Shown here: piece after piece, positions 11,706 through 23,807 of the stretch
How positions within the stretch are numbered: position 1 is the stretch's first letter
Layout: each line of letters starts with the position of its first letter
NCBI GenBank assembly: GCA_024362935.1
Contig: JANCRA010000014.1
Location: 11,091,258 to 11,155,257 of the forward strand
Source: Setophaga petechia
Lineage: Eukaryota; Chordata; Aves; Passeriformes; Parulidae
Reading direction: 5' to 3'
Length of the DNA stretch: 64,000 nt
Made by a program: the position numbers and the translations under genes
Notes under the pieces: model-generated
Database searches by the model: none
What the model saw: the letters and a program-made list of their open reading frames with translations, nothing else
What the model was told of the DNA's origin: nothing

Positions 11706-14700
11706 GTGAGTTTTAGAGATCAATTTCTTGTAAACTTTTGTAGCTTAAAAATGATTTGTTGAATTTTTACTTTTCTCTTCAAGATTTACTGTGAAAGTAA
11801 TTGTTTGACATAGTGTCAAGAAGAAATTCTTTTCTATTAACTGAAGGTTTCCACATTTATTTGCAAAAGTCTGCAGAAACTATTACTGTCATTCCTTAAA
11901 ATATGCTTTAAAAAACCAAAACCAAACAGCATCCCAAGCTCATGGTAATTGGTTTATAAAACCTAAGAACTCTAAGGACATGTCTGCTTCCTGTAATTCT
12001 CTATTTGGTACAATATACTTCATTGTAACAGGACTATAAATATATGTCTATATATGTGTATTAAAATGTCAGTAATTCTGTAGTGCTGATGTCTGTATCT
12101 TATTTAAAGTTGCAGTATAACCCCCAGGGTAGTGCAGGGTTTTGTGTCCTCCTCACCAAGCTGTATTTGAGACAGTGTGAGTGTAATACTGGGGGGTTGG
12201 TTAGTGGTCACTTCATCCTGAGCACCCCTCTGGAAAAGCCTCAGCCCTTCACTGTGGCTTCCCAAAGCAAGGTGAGCTGACGAGGAGCTGTGGAATCTTC
12301 CCTTGTGTGTCTTTTTAGTGTTGAGTGGTTTTTTAGTGCTCATAGGAAGGCTGGAGAAGGTCACTCAGTGCTCTCACAGACAGGGAAGGAAAGTATTCTC
12401 CTTGCTTAGGGTTTCCTGTTGCCTGTGGTAGCAGGGTCATCATTACCAATGGTGCATTTTCCTCCTCCCTCTTCATTTCATTCCTCTTTCCTGTTGTGGT
12501 GAAGCTCAGGGAAGCAGCTGAGAGTATCTTTGTGATAAAGCAATCCCTCTGTGGGTGCATGAAGCAGCTCCAAGCCTGGACACAGTGCCCACAAGGTGCC
12601 CTTTGCAGAGCAGGAATTCCAGTTTGCCCTACTGGAATGCCAGGCCAGTGTGACTTTGCTGCTTCTGTTGTGGGTAATTACTCAGCTATGGGGAGCTGAG
12701 TATTGAGGGAAAGAAGCAGGCTTTCTTACCATTTCCATTATCATGCATGATTTGCATCCATGCAGTAGCTAAAATACTCAAAGAAGAGCATAAACACTCA
12801 AAGTTCCAGGAACACGATAAGGAAAATGCAAAGAATCAAATCTCCACACCCTGGAACAAGAACACATGGATTTGATGCACTTAATGTGGGTGAACACTTC
12901 AGCTTTTCTGCACCAAGAATTTTTCTCCAAGTAGTGGTACAAAAGCACATCTCCTCCAAAAAGGTATTTTGTGGTCTCTCGCTGGAAGATTGTTTTTGTT
13001 CTGTATTTTAGGGCCATAATTCTCATTGTCATAATTCCTTTTTGATAAGATTTATTAGTGATAAATATATAATTTTTTACCATCTCACAAAACTCTTAAA
13101 AATCCTAATCATCTGAGAGAATTATTATGACAGGAAGGACTTGTTTTTTTTAAAAGTTATTGTTCTGTCAAAAGCAAATCATTATAGTGTAATGACAGCT
13201 ATTTCAATATTGAGGAGCATTTCTTCCCCTAATCATAAGATATTTGAACTCATTTTTACTGTGTATGCATTATATCTATTAAAGTGATAGTAAAAGCTAA
13301 AAATGCTTTTATTCTTTTTCTTAGCCACACTTCTGGCCTTCCCTGCAGATGCTGTGCAGTTATTTTTTCTGTTGAATCCATAACATGTTTAACTGAACAT
13401 TTAACATATTTTCTGAACATTTCGAAATTTCGGAGAATTTAAATGAACTTTGCATTAATATATGTCAGATCATGGCAGAAGAGCATTTACTGCATTTTCT
13501 TAGACAAATTTCTTGAAAAAGGATCTGTTGTCAAGATCTGGATTTCAACTTCAATTAAATGTTAAATAGATAAATAGAATTCCTGAGTAATATGTACATT
13601 TTCTCTGAGATGGATATTGTTTTGTGGGAAAAAGAATAAACTTAGACACAGAAAAATTCATGGGACACTACCCCATGAAGATGTAGTCATTCTCAGATAC
13701 CCTGAGCTTCATTCACTCTATCTGAGGACTGCAAGCATGGATCCTTTTCATATCTTGCTCCTTTCATTGCTGGTTGTGTCGAAGTGGCCTTCATGAAATT
13801 TTAAGCAACTAAATGCATGACTAAGCAAGAGGATGGATGAAAAAGAGACTTTGTAGTCATGACATCTAACAATAAGTCTCAGAGAAAATATGCCAATATG
13901 AAAACTGATAAAATAGAGTTAATGTTCTGATATCATTAATTATTGTTATCCTGCTGTTCTTACAGTAAAAACTATACTGTCCTCTGAAGTCTGCTCTGAA
14001 GTTGACAGTTCACTGAGTGATTTGTTCAAGAATATACAAAATGCTTTGGATCTCTAAGAGTAGCATCCAATCTCTCCAATATTCAACCCAATATCCATAT
14101 CAATATCCAATATTAGGTCTTTCAACAGGGTCAGTGATAGAAGTTTTATCCTGTGTTTTCCCTTCTCTAAACCTCTTCTGAGCTATCCCAGTAGTCAAAA
14201 GTTGCAACATGAAGCATCATTGCATGTCCTAGAGTACTTATCCTAATTATTAAATACATAACCTTGCTATTTGTCAGCTGTGTAATTTGCTTTGAGGAGA
14301 TATGCTGTCAAGATTATTTGTTGTTATTCAAATTCCTTCTAGAGTCATGTTAGGCAGCCTCAGTGCTTTTTGTGCAGGACTAGGAAAGAGCCTCATTTTT
14401 GACTTAGCAGCATGTTTTAATCACCACAGAGAGATTCTGGCCCTCTGGGCTTACTTAGATATTGTGAAAGAGTGCAATTTTAAATCATGTCAGCTAATTT
14501 CTGTAACATAGAAATTTTAAATACTGCTTTAAAACCCACATACACAAAGATGAAGGTAGTTAGTTTAGTCTAGGAGAATTATCATCTTTGCTCATACTAC
14601 ACTATTTTGCAGTAGCTTAGAATTTAAATAGTTTTGCATTGCACAAACTGTAAAGAACAACTTGCTATTTAAATACTAATAATTGTCCAGGCTGACTTGG

Positions 14701-15113
14701 AGCCATCGTACACAGAGTATGGAAAATGCATTAATTAGTATATTTTTTACTTAAAATTATTTCTGACTATGCATATATGTTTTCAATAGAGCTTGGAGCA
14801 CCTTCATTTATACATTGAGAAAAATTACTAATTTATATACTCAATTATTATACAAATAATTGTCTTTATTTCAGAGTTAATTCCAGCCCTGATACTTTCT
14901 TTGATGTACATTCTAGTTCTTAGAGTGCTCAGTTTCCACTAGGCTGACTACCTGAAAAGTAAGCTCTCTTTATTATTTATCTACCTCTCCTTTTTTTTAA
15001 AAAAACATACACTAGGAGCCTTTTAATCTGTCCAAACGCTAAGGAAGATTATCAGAACAAAAGTGAAAGCTTAAATGAAATTGCTAATGCTGTTTTGTAA
15101 TGTTTCCTTTCAG
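11706..15113 (+). other. RPGRIP1L: RPGRIP1L last intron
   Basis: Bounded by GTGAGT at 11706 and by TTTCCTTTCAG ending at 15113. It is mostly AT-rich. A more GC-rich patch at about 12100-12700 carries small open frames on both strands that I do not recognise and do not call as genes. No transposable element is clear here. Confidence 0.7.
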
Positions 15114-15227
15114 GTTTTTGATTCACAAGATGACAGTGCAGTAATTGGAAAGCTCAAAGGAGCAGTGGAAGCCCTCCACGCCTGCCCTCAGCCAGGAGGG
15201 GAATGCAGAGATGACTACGAGGCATGA
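15114..15227 (+). CDS. RPGRIP1L: RPGRIP1L last coding exon (C-terminus)
   Basis: After the acceptor TTTCAG, 37 codons and a TGA read in phase 0. They begin VFDSQDDSAVIGKLKGAVEA, then LHA, and end CRDDYEA. This matches the recalled vertebrate RPGRIP1L C-terminus (VFDARADGEGIGKL, VEALHA, YRDDLEA), including identical length after LHA. The segment CPQPGGEC replaces the family's LQSVYKQY, a non-conservative change of eight residues without a length change. The exon completes the RPGR-interacting C2-like domain, but it can only be translated in phase if the upstream exon's frame is intact, which it appears not to be. Confidence 0.85.
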   Translation, partial: VFDSQDDSAVIGKLKGAVEALHACPQPGGECRDDYEA

Positions 15228-15580
15228 AAGGAAGTTTGCCTACACAAGAGCCTTCTCCCAGTGTAAATACATGCTTGATAGTGCATCAAAGATGAGATCT
15301 TTGTAATTCCTACAGTATATTTAATGTATAATTTATATGAAAAGGACGCTTGATTTGTAGTTGTAAAGTTTTGTATACTTTTCAGTCTGTTTGTTTTTAT
15401 ATTTCCCCCCTAAGGCTAAGAATATCTCCACAATGGACAACGCCTTGTAAATAATTAATACCTACATGATTGAACGACGTGCTTTATTTGCATTTTTAAG
15501 ATTTTTTTCCTACATAAAACAGTAATAAAAATGCAAGTCAAAATTTTAATTTTTAATAAAAAAACCATAAGCCTTAGAAA
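15228..15580 (+). terminator. RPGRIP1L: RPGRIP1L 3' UTR and polyadenylation signals
   Basis: AT-rich sequence after the stop codon. Two AATAAA hexamers lie at 15524-15529 and 15555-15560, each with T-rich sequence nearby, and are the likely end signals. A further AATAAA near 16108 could serve a longer form. The cleavage point is inferred, not seen. Confidence 0.55.
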
Positions 15581-16379
15581 ACTGATTAAAAATACTTTTA
15601 TGTTATCCCTAATCACCCCGTTAAATGGAATGCCTGTGATTAGCCTCATTAAGAATTTTATACTGTGAAGATTTTATTAAAAGCAATATATGAAAATTAC
15701 TTGGATTAATGTGTTAATCTGCCTCTTTAAAATGCTAATATCCATTTTATGCACATTAAATCTCAGTATGTGTTTTCTTTGATGCATGCAGTTCCTATCA
15801 ATTAAATATAAAAAATTAGGCTAGTTGCAGGACTTATTAAATTACTGCACCCTTTTTTAAAATAACTTTTACCCTTCTACTAACATTATAATCAGCTGTT
15901 TATGGTTACCATAATTTGAAGTAGGGGGAGGGCAGGCACAATCATTTTCTGTACAGGAGATGATTTACTTGCAGCCAACATCTGTCAAAGCACAAAAAGA
16001 AGCCATAGACTATCAGATTTTGCTTCACCTACTTTGGGCTTTAGGGATGGGCAACTGTTTTCATTTGGGTTTTGTCACTTTTAGAACTTACATCAAACAT
16101 ATACAATAAATTGTTGTATCTGAATAACTACTGTCTAGTGTGGAAAGTTAATTTTACAGCTTTTAACCAATCTCAGTGAAGGGTTTAATTGATATTTTTA
16201 ATGGAGCTGTGAATCAATGCTGCAAAAGGATTGTCTCTTGAGAACGAGGATATAATACATTTCATTTTTTAATTTACTTTTTTATTTGTCATTTTCTTCA
16301 AAGGATTTTATAGACTGTGGAATTCCACTGTTTGCAAACAGGCTATGTTTCTTCATAAGCATATGTAAAGTATTCAGAG

Positions 16380-17000
16380 AGATAAGTAATTTATTAAAAT
16401 CTACCTAATTTGCCGTGATATATTAAATCTCTGCTTCAGTGATCACAGACCATTTCATTTAGAGAATTAGGCATTCCCTCTTTGTGTGATTAAAGCTCTG
16501 GAAAATGAGTTCTTTGCTCCTATTTGTGAACATTCAAAGCCTGCTAATGGCAAGAAGATGGAATAGATTATGAGACAATTCATTACAGTTCAACAGAAAA
16601 AAACCCCTGCTATAATGCAGAAATGCAAGTATGAATATCTGCATATAGTTTGAACCATCTGTGCTCTAATGCCTTCAGTAATGGCTCCTCGTCTTCAGTA
16701 GGCTTTGAAATGACATCCATGCAATATTAATTTGTTGATGTACATTATGAGGCCGGTGGAATGAATATATTCTGACCACAGAAATCTCTGAATTCCAGCA
16801 TGGTCTGCTGGTTGACTCCATTTTAGGGCTTACCATCTTCAGTGGGGCTTCTCATCCAGGCTTTGCCAATCCTCGCAGCGTTTCATTCCTCTGGAACTTT
16901 AGGAGACCACAGACAGCTGCATTCCTGAACCCCTCCATTCCTCAGTTAATGGCCATATGTTTGTTGTCATTTGGGCTGGCACTTAGTTCATCATTTTGGC
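16380..17000. promoter_or_regulatory. Candidate conserved non-coding element
   Basis: The stretch lacks repeats and microsatellite drift and is dense in short transcription-factor-like words, such as GCCTGCTAATGGCAAG, CATGCAATATTAATTTG and GTGTGATTAAAGCTCTGG. This style is typical of vertebrate enhancers in developmental deserts. Only an alignment with chicken, lizard or human can show conservation. The call is inference from sequence texture and from position inside the expected IRX regulatory block. Confidence 0.35.
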
Positions 17001-18342
17001 CACTCTTTCTAGCTTTTTTTGGCTCTGTGCATCCATATTGTCAATAAGACTGTTATTATACATTACAATAATTTGAAACAGCCAGATTCAACACTGAGAT
17101 TAACTGAGTGGCTTTTTAGAAATTTAGTTGTGGTATTCAGTCAGGAGGTTCTTATTATTCTTCTAATACTTTGCAAACCAAACTAAATATCCTGCACATA
17201 AACAAAGAAGCAAATTGTATTGAGTTTTTGTGTGTGACTGTTTACTGACTTGCAGGAGGACTCTGTTAACTGGTGCTTGTTTTCTTCTGAAATAAACCAT
17301 GTGGTAAAATTAGAAAATCAGTGATGTTCATCTCACTTAAACATTTACAGTAATACCCTTAACACTTAATCTTCGCCATCTGAAGTTGGAAACTTAGAAA
17401 CCAAGAGTTCATATATTCATTAAACACAGATCTCTTCAGTAAGTTACTGCAAAATATTCCAGTTGACATTTGGTTACATTGTGTTAACTGCTCTCAGTGA
17501 CTCCAACATTAACATCTATAATTTGCCTCAGGTTCCTAGACATATTTCTTCGTAAGGCTCACTGTTACTCAGTTTCAGATTTTAAGAAAATAATCCTGAT
17601 TTCTATTCATGTTTATTGCTAAAACAGATATAATATTCAGCAAGGATTTTCCCAGCAGATGGATTGTATTATCTTATGCAACATAAACATATGATCATAC
17701 CAGAAAGTTTTGTTCTTGCATTAAGTAGTCTGTAGTTCCAAAATGCTCTTAAATCTTAATTCTAAATGCTACATTGTGCAGGGAAAGTGGAAGATGTAAC
17801 CCATTACTATTTTGTCTAGATTTTAGCAATGAATAGCTTGAAGAAAACATGCATCTATGTAATCTCTAGGCTAAGGTACAAAGGAGCCATATTAAAGCTG
17901 GGTACTACCATGCTTTAAAATGTTACTCAATAACATTCATTTTTGTGGAATAGATGAATTTTTCCTATGGTGTAACTTGGTCACCACAGTGGTTCTGCAT
18001 AAGATGAAATGACAGTGTCAAATGATCAGTTTTGTTATTATATCTTTTCCCATTTATTGTTACAGCTTATAGCTTTATTGTGATAACTTCTGTGTGATAT
18101 GATAACTGCTCTTCTCTAGGTTCCCAGGAATGTTGATCAGGATGGAAATTTTTAGCTCAAATAAACTTTATCTGTTTAAAATGTTGCTTTTAACCTTTTA
18201 TAACCTTAACCTAGGAACAGAAGTTTTAAGACTAAATACATCATGAACCAGGTAACAGCTCTGTGAAGTCAAGCAGTCTTGCTGTAGAGTAAGTCAAAGC
18301 CTATATCATTATATGAGTAGATATAACACAACAGAATTTATT

Positions 18343-18389
18343 ACTTGTTTTGTATATAAAACAAATGTTTTGTTTTTATACAAACAAGT
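18343..18389. repeat. Imperfect inverted repeat (hairpin)
   Basis: The left arm starts ACTTGTTTTGTATA and the right arm ends TATACAAACAAGT. Around the centre AAAACA and TGTTTT flank AA. The arms pair almost throughout with small bulges, giving a stem of about 20 bp. A third partial copy of the arm, TTACTTGTTTTGTTTTT, follows at about 18407. Confidence 0.7.
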
Positions 18390-19234
18390 GGTTTTTTTAA
18401 TATATATTACTTGTTTTGTTTTTAAATGCTTCTTATTATTTCAAGGCATAGTGAGACATTATCATAGTTCAAGAAGTCTCCAAACATACCAAGACTAAAT
18501 ATTGGCTGCTAAATTTAATTTTTTTGTTTTGTGTTGGAACTGAGAAATAATTAAAATACATGTTTAAAAATGTGCTACAAACCATATTTCAAATTTCAGA
18601 GCCAGAGATGTATTGCATGTTTTAATTACAGGCAGGTCTTTCTGCAGGTGATAACAGTGACTTATCCATTAGTTTTTTGAGATATTGAAAAAGATAATAA
18701 ATATTTGTATACAACTTCACCCATGTTACTGTTTATGTTATAGCTTTTTGCAATTAGACTAGATCCTGCAAGTGATACTGGAAGAAATGGTATGAAATGA
18801 ATTGTAGAATATGAATTCAGGTTAGTACCTTAGTATGCACATATAAAAACTGGCTTTTGACACAGTAAGCCCAATGTGTACTGCTTTTTGCTTTTTTTTT
18901 CTTTTTGGTATTTATGACAAATTTTAATTCTTTTTCCATCTTTTGAAATAGGACAAGGCAACTTCTGAGGAGCTTGAATCATGCATCTGTGGGTTTTAGA
19001 AGCATTTTTAAAGTTTGGGTTTTTTTGTTTAAGGCCCTTGCTGAATCATACTTCAAGCTTTCAGCATCTGGCAGCATCAAAGTCTAACTCCTAGCAAAAT
19101 TTCATCTCCAACAAGAGCTGCTTGTAAATGATCAGGTACCAGCTGAGGATGCTTTGTCTGTGGAAATAAGCAATTACAAACCTTTAAACAGAAATGCTTA
19201 TGGCTCTCAATAGCAGTAGTTCTGTCACAATATT

Positions 19235-19330
19235 ATGTCAGGATAGGATCATTCAGGCTCAGGGGATCTCAGGGGGTCTCTAGTCCAGCCTCTGCAGGGT
19301 TGGGGGTACCCAGTCTGGGCTCAGGGAGCA
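19235..19330 (-). mobile_element. Probable degraded CR1 fragment
   Basis: AGGATCATTCAGG, then GGTCTCTAGTCCAGCCTCTG, recalls the reverse complement of the CR1 3' end (AATCATTCAGG..., CATCTAGTCCAACC). It is heavily diverged and short. A different repeat family is possible. Confidence 0.4.
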
Positions 19331-22109
19331 GTTTCTGTCTGGGTGCCCTTTCCTGAGCTGGTTTTCAGGCCAGGCTGGATGCAGCAGTGGGGTCTAACAT
19401 CAACAACTGACCACTGCCAGTGGTCAAAATATGTCTTACTTCAGTAGTCCAATATCTACAACTGTGCTGGACAGGTCTTGAGCATGATCTGGCAATGATT
19501 TGTATGTGGATTTGGAAAATAATCTATTTTCTAGTTAGACAAAATGTCATTCTTGTTGCATGCAAAATGATTTCCTACATATTCAAGCAGCAAGAACTGA
19601 AGCATCCTTGAAAAATATTGGAAAAAATGAGATCTTTCTATTACTAAAACAACAACAAAAAATCAATACAGTGAAGTTTCTTTTTCTTGAAAAACTGTTA
19701 TCAACCAGTGATTATCCTGATTACCTTCTCATAAGTATAAACAGCTACAGTAGCTGATAGTCTTTGCCTTCAATGATAATGAAAACCAGAAGATGTTCTA
19801 CCATATACAGGGCAATTTTCCCAGAGAAATGAAAGGAGGAGACACCAATCAGCAGCATCTGATTCCAAACACAAAGTACACGAACAATAAAGAGAACACA
19901 GCAAACTAAAGAAAACATCAGAAAATCTTTACAGAAAATCCACATTCCTTAACCTTTCCTCTGTAATAAGCAGTTATTTTAGTACAACAAAATCAGCCCC
20001 ATTTGGAAACTTTCCAGTTGGTATTGTCAGTGGTATAATTTACATCTTGGATGAAATGCACAAAAATGGATCTATTTATAAAACAGAACCACTTGTGTAT
20101 CACAATGCAGTAGATATAACCTCAGCAACAATATACATTGGCAGGCCTATCTATAGTTAAGGCAAACAAGTCAGTGTAACTTGTCATTTATTTTAGAATG
20201 GAATTTTCAGTGATTGACTCAATGTCTGTAGTAACAGAGCTTTTTGCAGACATTTGTGAAAGGTCTGTGGGATTATATTTCCACCCACAACATCAGATAT
20301 GATAGGGGCCTGTACCAGGGCCCCTGTGCAGCTCTCTGTGGATCCTACATCAGCATCCCACAACAGCATTATGGGCAGCACTGACTGCTGGAGCTTGGTG
20401 GATCTCTTCTTTGAATCTTCTCTTTTTGGGCTGGCCTGTTTAGGAGGAGCACAGAATTTGGCTGTTAGGAAGCCTGTAAGTGTGAGACAGGCTGTTTCTG
20501 CATTTTCATCCTTCTCTGAAGGACAGTCTCCCTATAGCAGGAAAGTGGGAGGCAGATTTTCCACTAATGGTGAGTTTTGTTTTAAAGTCAACAGAAGGAC
20601 TCTGGGGAAAGTTGACAAGAACTTCCTAGATGCTACAAATCAAAACACTTTTGTGTTACTTCTGCAGTAAGTGGGAAGTCCAAATTCTACCATGCCCATA
20701 ACCCTAATTCTTGCACTTGGTTCATTGTAAATTTTGGTGAATTTTGGCAAGTTGCCGTGGTGACAGAAAAAAAACTGAGCACAGAAAGATGTAGGGAAAA
20801 GAGGTTAAACTCTAAGAGTTAGTTTATAGTTCAGAGGGCAACAGATTGGTTTGACAATCCAACAGAATTTTTTCCTCCTAACAGAAACAATGCTTGAAAA
20901 GGTCCCAAATAAAAGCATGTGTGATGCTGCTGAAAGGCTTTTATTCAAATAAGAGTTGAAATTATTTAGGCATTTACTGGAAGCTTCCCTCCATCTTTAT
21001 TCTTGCCATGTAAGAAATGAGGTTTTGCAATTAATGAAGGAAGAAACATAACTGCTTGTGACTGTTGTGCAGTATTTCAGCTAATTCCTATCAGTACCCA
21101 TCTGGGAGGAAACAGAAAGCACTGGAAATCTTTTCATAACATTTCCCACCTCTGCTGAGGAAAATCCCTGGAAGCACAGACCACCAGGGTCAGCCTGGCT
21201 GCTGCAGGAACACCTGGTGCAGGAGAAAGCAGAGGTGGGACCTGAGAGGTTTAGGAGCTATGTGTCCCCAAGAGTAACTGCAGTAGCTGAAAAAGGATTT
21301 GGTGATTTTTGAGTGCCTTCAAGGACTGTGGGCTCCTTCCTGGGGTTACTGTATGTTAGTGGGGAAAGGGAGAGAAAAGGTGGGTCTAGGGGTGAGGAAT
21401 TTACATGGGAGATATCCTGGGAGACAAGGAACAAGAAAAAGTGACATGAGGAAATGAAAAGGAAAATGGAGAGAGAAGTTAACATTGTAAAGAAGTGGGT
21501 GTCCTCTCCAAGGTGAGCTTTGCCACCGAGCTTCTCCTCAGCACCTCTAACAGGACTGGGGCTGGATGCAAAGAGGAGGGATGGCCAGGTGGGGATCCTG
21601 GAGGGGTGTGGGGTTGGTGTTAATATGGTTTTGCCTTTGCTCATTTGCCTGTTTTAGTATTGAGCCTGATTTCTTGAAGCTTCTACATTAGAGAAAAAGG
21701 AGGTTTCTATAAATGCCTGCAGGATTTTTGCCTTGGAAGCAAACTTGCCAGGACTTCAGTAGCAAGTCTGTCACACAGAGGTTATTTTGTGCAAAGGGAA
21801 GATGCAGGACACCACTGAACTTGAGAGTCTGTTTGGCTGTCCCTCCAGGATGGCCTTCCTCAGCCACATCATCCTCATCCTCAGCCACATCATCTCCTGC
21901 CCATGTGAAGCCCAGCTCTGGATCCAATGAGCAGGCAGAGGAACTGAAGGTGAGTCCTGGCACACAGATCCTGGAAGGACACACAGACAGGAAAACGTTA
22001 GGGGGAGACAGAGAGGGTGCTGGAAAGCAGCTGTTGGATTTCACCTGGAATTCAGCCCTGTCAAAACACATTAACAAGACAGCATGATGCTTCTCAGACT
22101 TAGTTAAAA

Positions 22110-22215
22110 GACAAAAAAAAACCCCAACAGAAACACAACAAAATAGAAACAAAAACAAAATTGCAAATAGAAAAAACAAACAAACAATAAAAACCCACGA
22201 CATAACAAAACCCCA
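22110..22215. repeat. A/C-rich strand-asymmetric tract
   Basis: About 100 bases made almost only of A and C on the + strand, mixing CAAA, AAACC and AACAA units with A runs. Its reverse complement creates a hydrophobic F/L-rich start for a minus-strand open frame that should not be taken as a membrane protein. Confidence 0.7.
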
Positions 22216-23787
22216 AACACCCCACCCAGTAATTTGTAAAACATCAGAAATTATGGGATCATGAGGTAATCTCTTGTGGTAAAATATCTGGTCTGCTTTT
22301 TTTTAAATATGATTTTTATGATTAATTTTTCCTGTAAAGTAGTTCTGTTGATACCACTTACACACATGCTCTCTGAGTATTAACATGAAAATGTAAGTTC
22401 ATTTTGAGAACTGCTGGAGGGTGGATGCTATTCACATCTTGTAAACCTTGTTTATGTTATGCTCTGTCTATTAAGTAATGCAGTTTAAGTGCACTAAGTG
22501 AAATGGGAGGTTTATATTTTAAGTGGGGTTATGTTTACAGAAATAATTGTTAGCTGCATCAGTGAGAAAAGCAAATATATAGTTCATTTTCTTTGGGTTT
22601 AAAGCCAGATAAGACATTTGTTGTAAATTATTCTTACTCCCTAACAGAGGCTCTTGAATTTAGTTACCTGCCTGAATTACTGAAGGATCTCAGGCCATTT
22701 TAGGAGGAAGGTCTGCAGCCACTTTCTGACTTTGTTACTGCACTTTGACATCCAGTGTGGTTCACTCTCAGGCCTGAAGCTTAAATGGAGTGTGATGGTT
22801 TGACTGATTTGGTTCCCATTATTTGACATCCTTCACTTGAAATCATGGCTCCACCCAAATCTGCTAAAAACTCACCCGAGGTCTGGAACCTTCATTGTGT
22901 GAACCTCACAGCAAGACAAGCCCTGGTTTTGGGGGTTTATTACAGGAGTTACTGTTCTACTTTAAAAAGTTTGCTATAAAAATATTTTCCATGCTTCTCT
23001 TCTCGTTACTTTCACCAATCTGATAATTAAAAAAATTGAACATAACTTTGAAAGGTAAATCAGTTTGTTGCATATTAAATTATATAAATTATATAATATT
23101 TAATTTAAAATTATAGTTGTATAATATAGTGAGGCACATTTCGAAAATACTATTTTATGTCTGACTTTTTTCCCTTTGTTAGCATGCTTCATTTTATTAC
23201 ATTGCTTACATTTGCTATCAGGGGAAATGTAAGGTAAAACTCATTTTTCAGCTGATTCTAACTTGGTATACAATATAGAACACGACTTTATTCTTAAATA
23301 TGAATTCATTGTTAAGCACAGTCTCATTATGCATGCTAAAATCACTAATAAATATTTTTCTATATATGTCAACTTCTTTATTAATCCATGTTCTGAGTTT
23401 AAGAGTGTTAAATTATTGCTTTTAAAAATTGCTTATTCAGGGAAGAATTATTTATCAAAATGTACGTGTGAAAAAATAATTTTTTTCAGATTGGACTCTC
23501 AGAAATCCTTTGACAGCAAACTAGAGGAATACAGTCGTCCTTCTCTTTCATTTCCCAATAGCTTTGAGACTAGTTTGTAATTTTATCTTGCAGCATTTTT
23601 CTAGTAAATACACCAGATATTTCCACAGCACGCAGCCTGGAGAAGAAAATGGGAATTTAAAAGTGAAACCTTCCATTTTACAGAATTGATATAGACCACA
23701 CAGCAAACTTAGGTAAGTGCTGGAAGTAGCCACGGCATGTCAGGATTTTATAGATCAGAATGAACAAAGCCCCACTTGTGGATGAAA

Positions 23788-23807
23788 GTTGCCCCCTACT
23801 GTCTGCT
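23788..23807 (-). promoter_or_regulatory. Possible CTCF site
   Basis: The minus strand contains CAGTAGGGGGCAAC, close to the CTCF core CCASYAGRGGGCR. It is an isolated motif match by eye. Confidence 0.35.

Noticed and set aside
20299..20670. 123-codon plus-strand frame
   Set aside because: No recognisable domain, no splice or promoter context; within chance for a moderately GC-rich patch.
21688..22203. 171-codon minus-strand frame with a hydrophobic start resembling a signal or membrane segment
   Set aside because: The hydrophobic part is the complement of an A/C-rich simple tract; the remainder shows no domain or coding-style exon structure.
22788..22960. Possible LTR beginning TGTGATGGTTTGAC
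   Set aside because: No matching terminal repeat, polyadenylation or target duplication could be located; the start word alone is insufficient.
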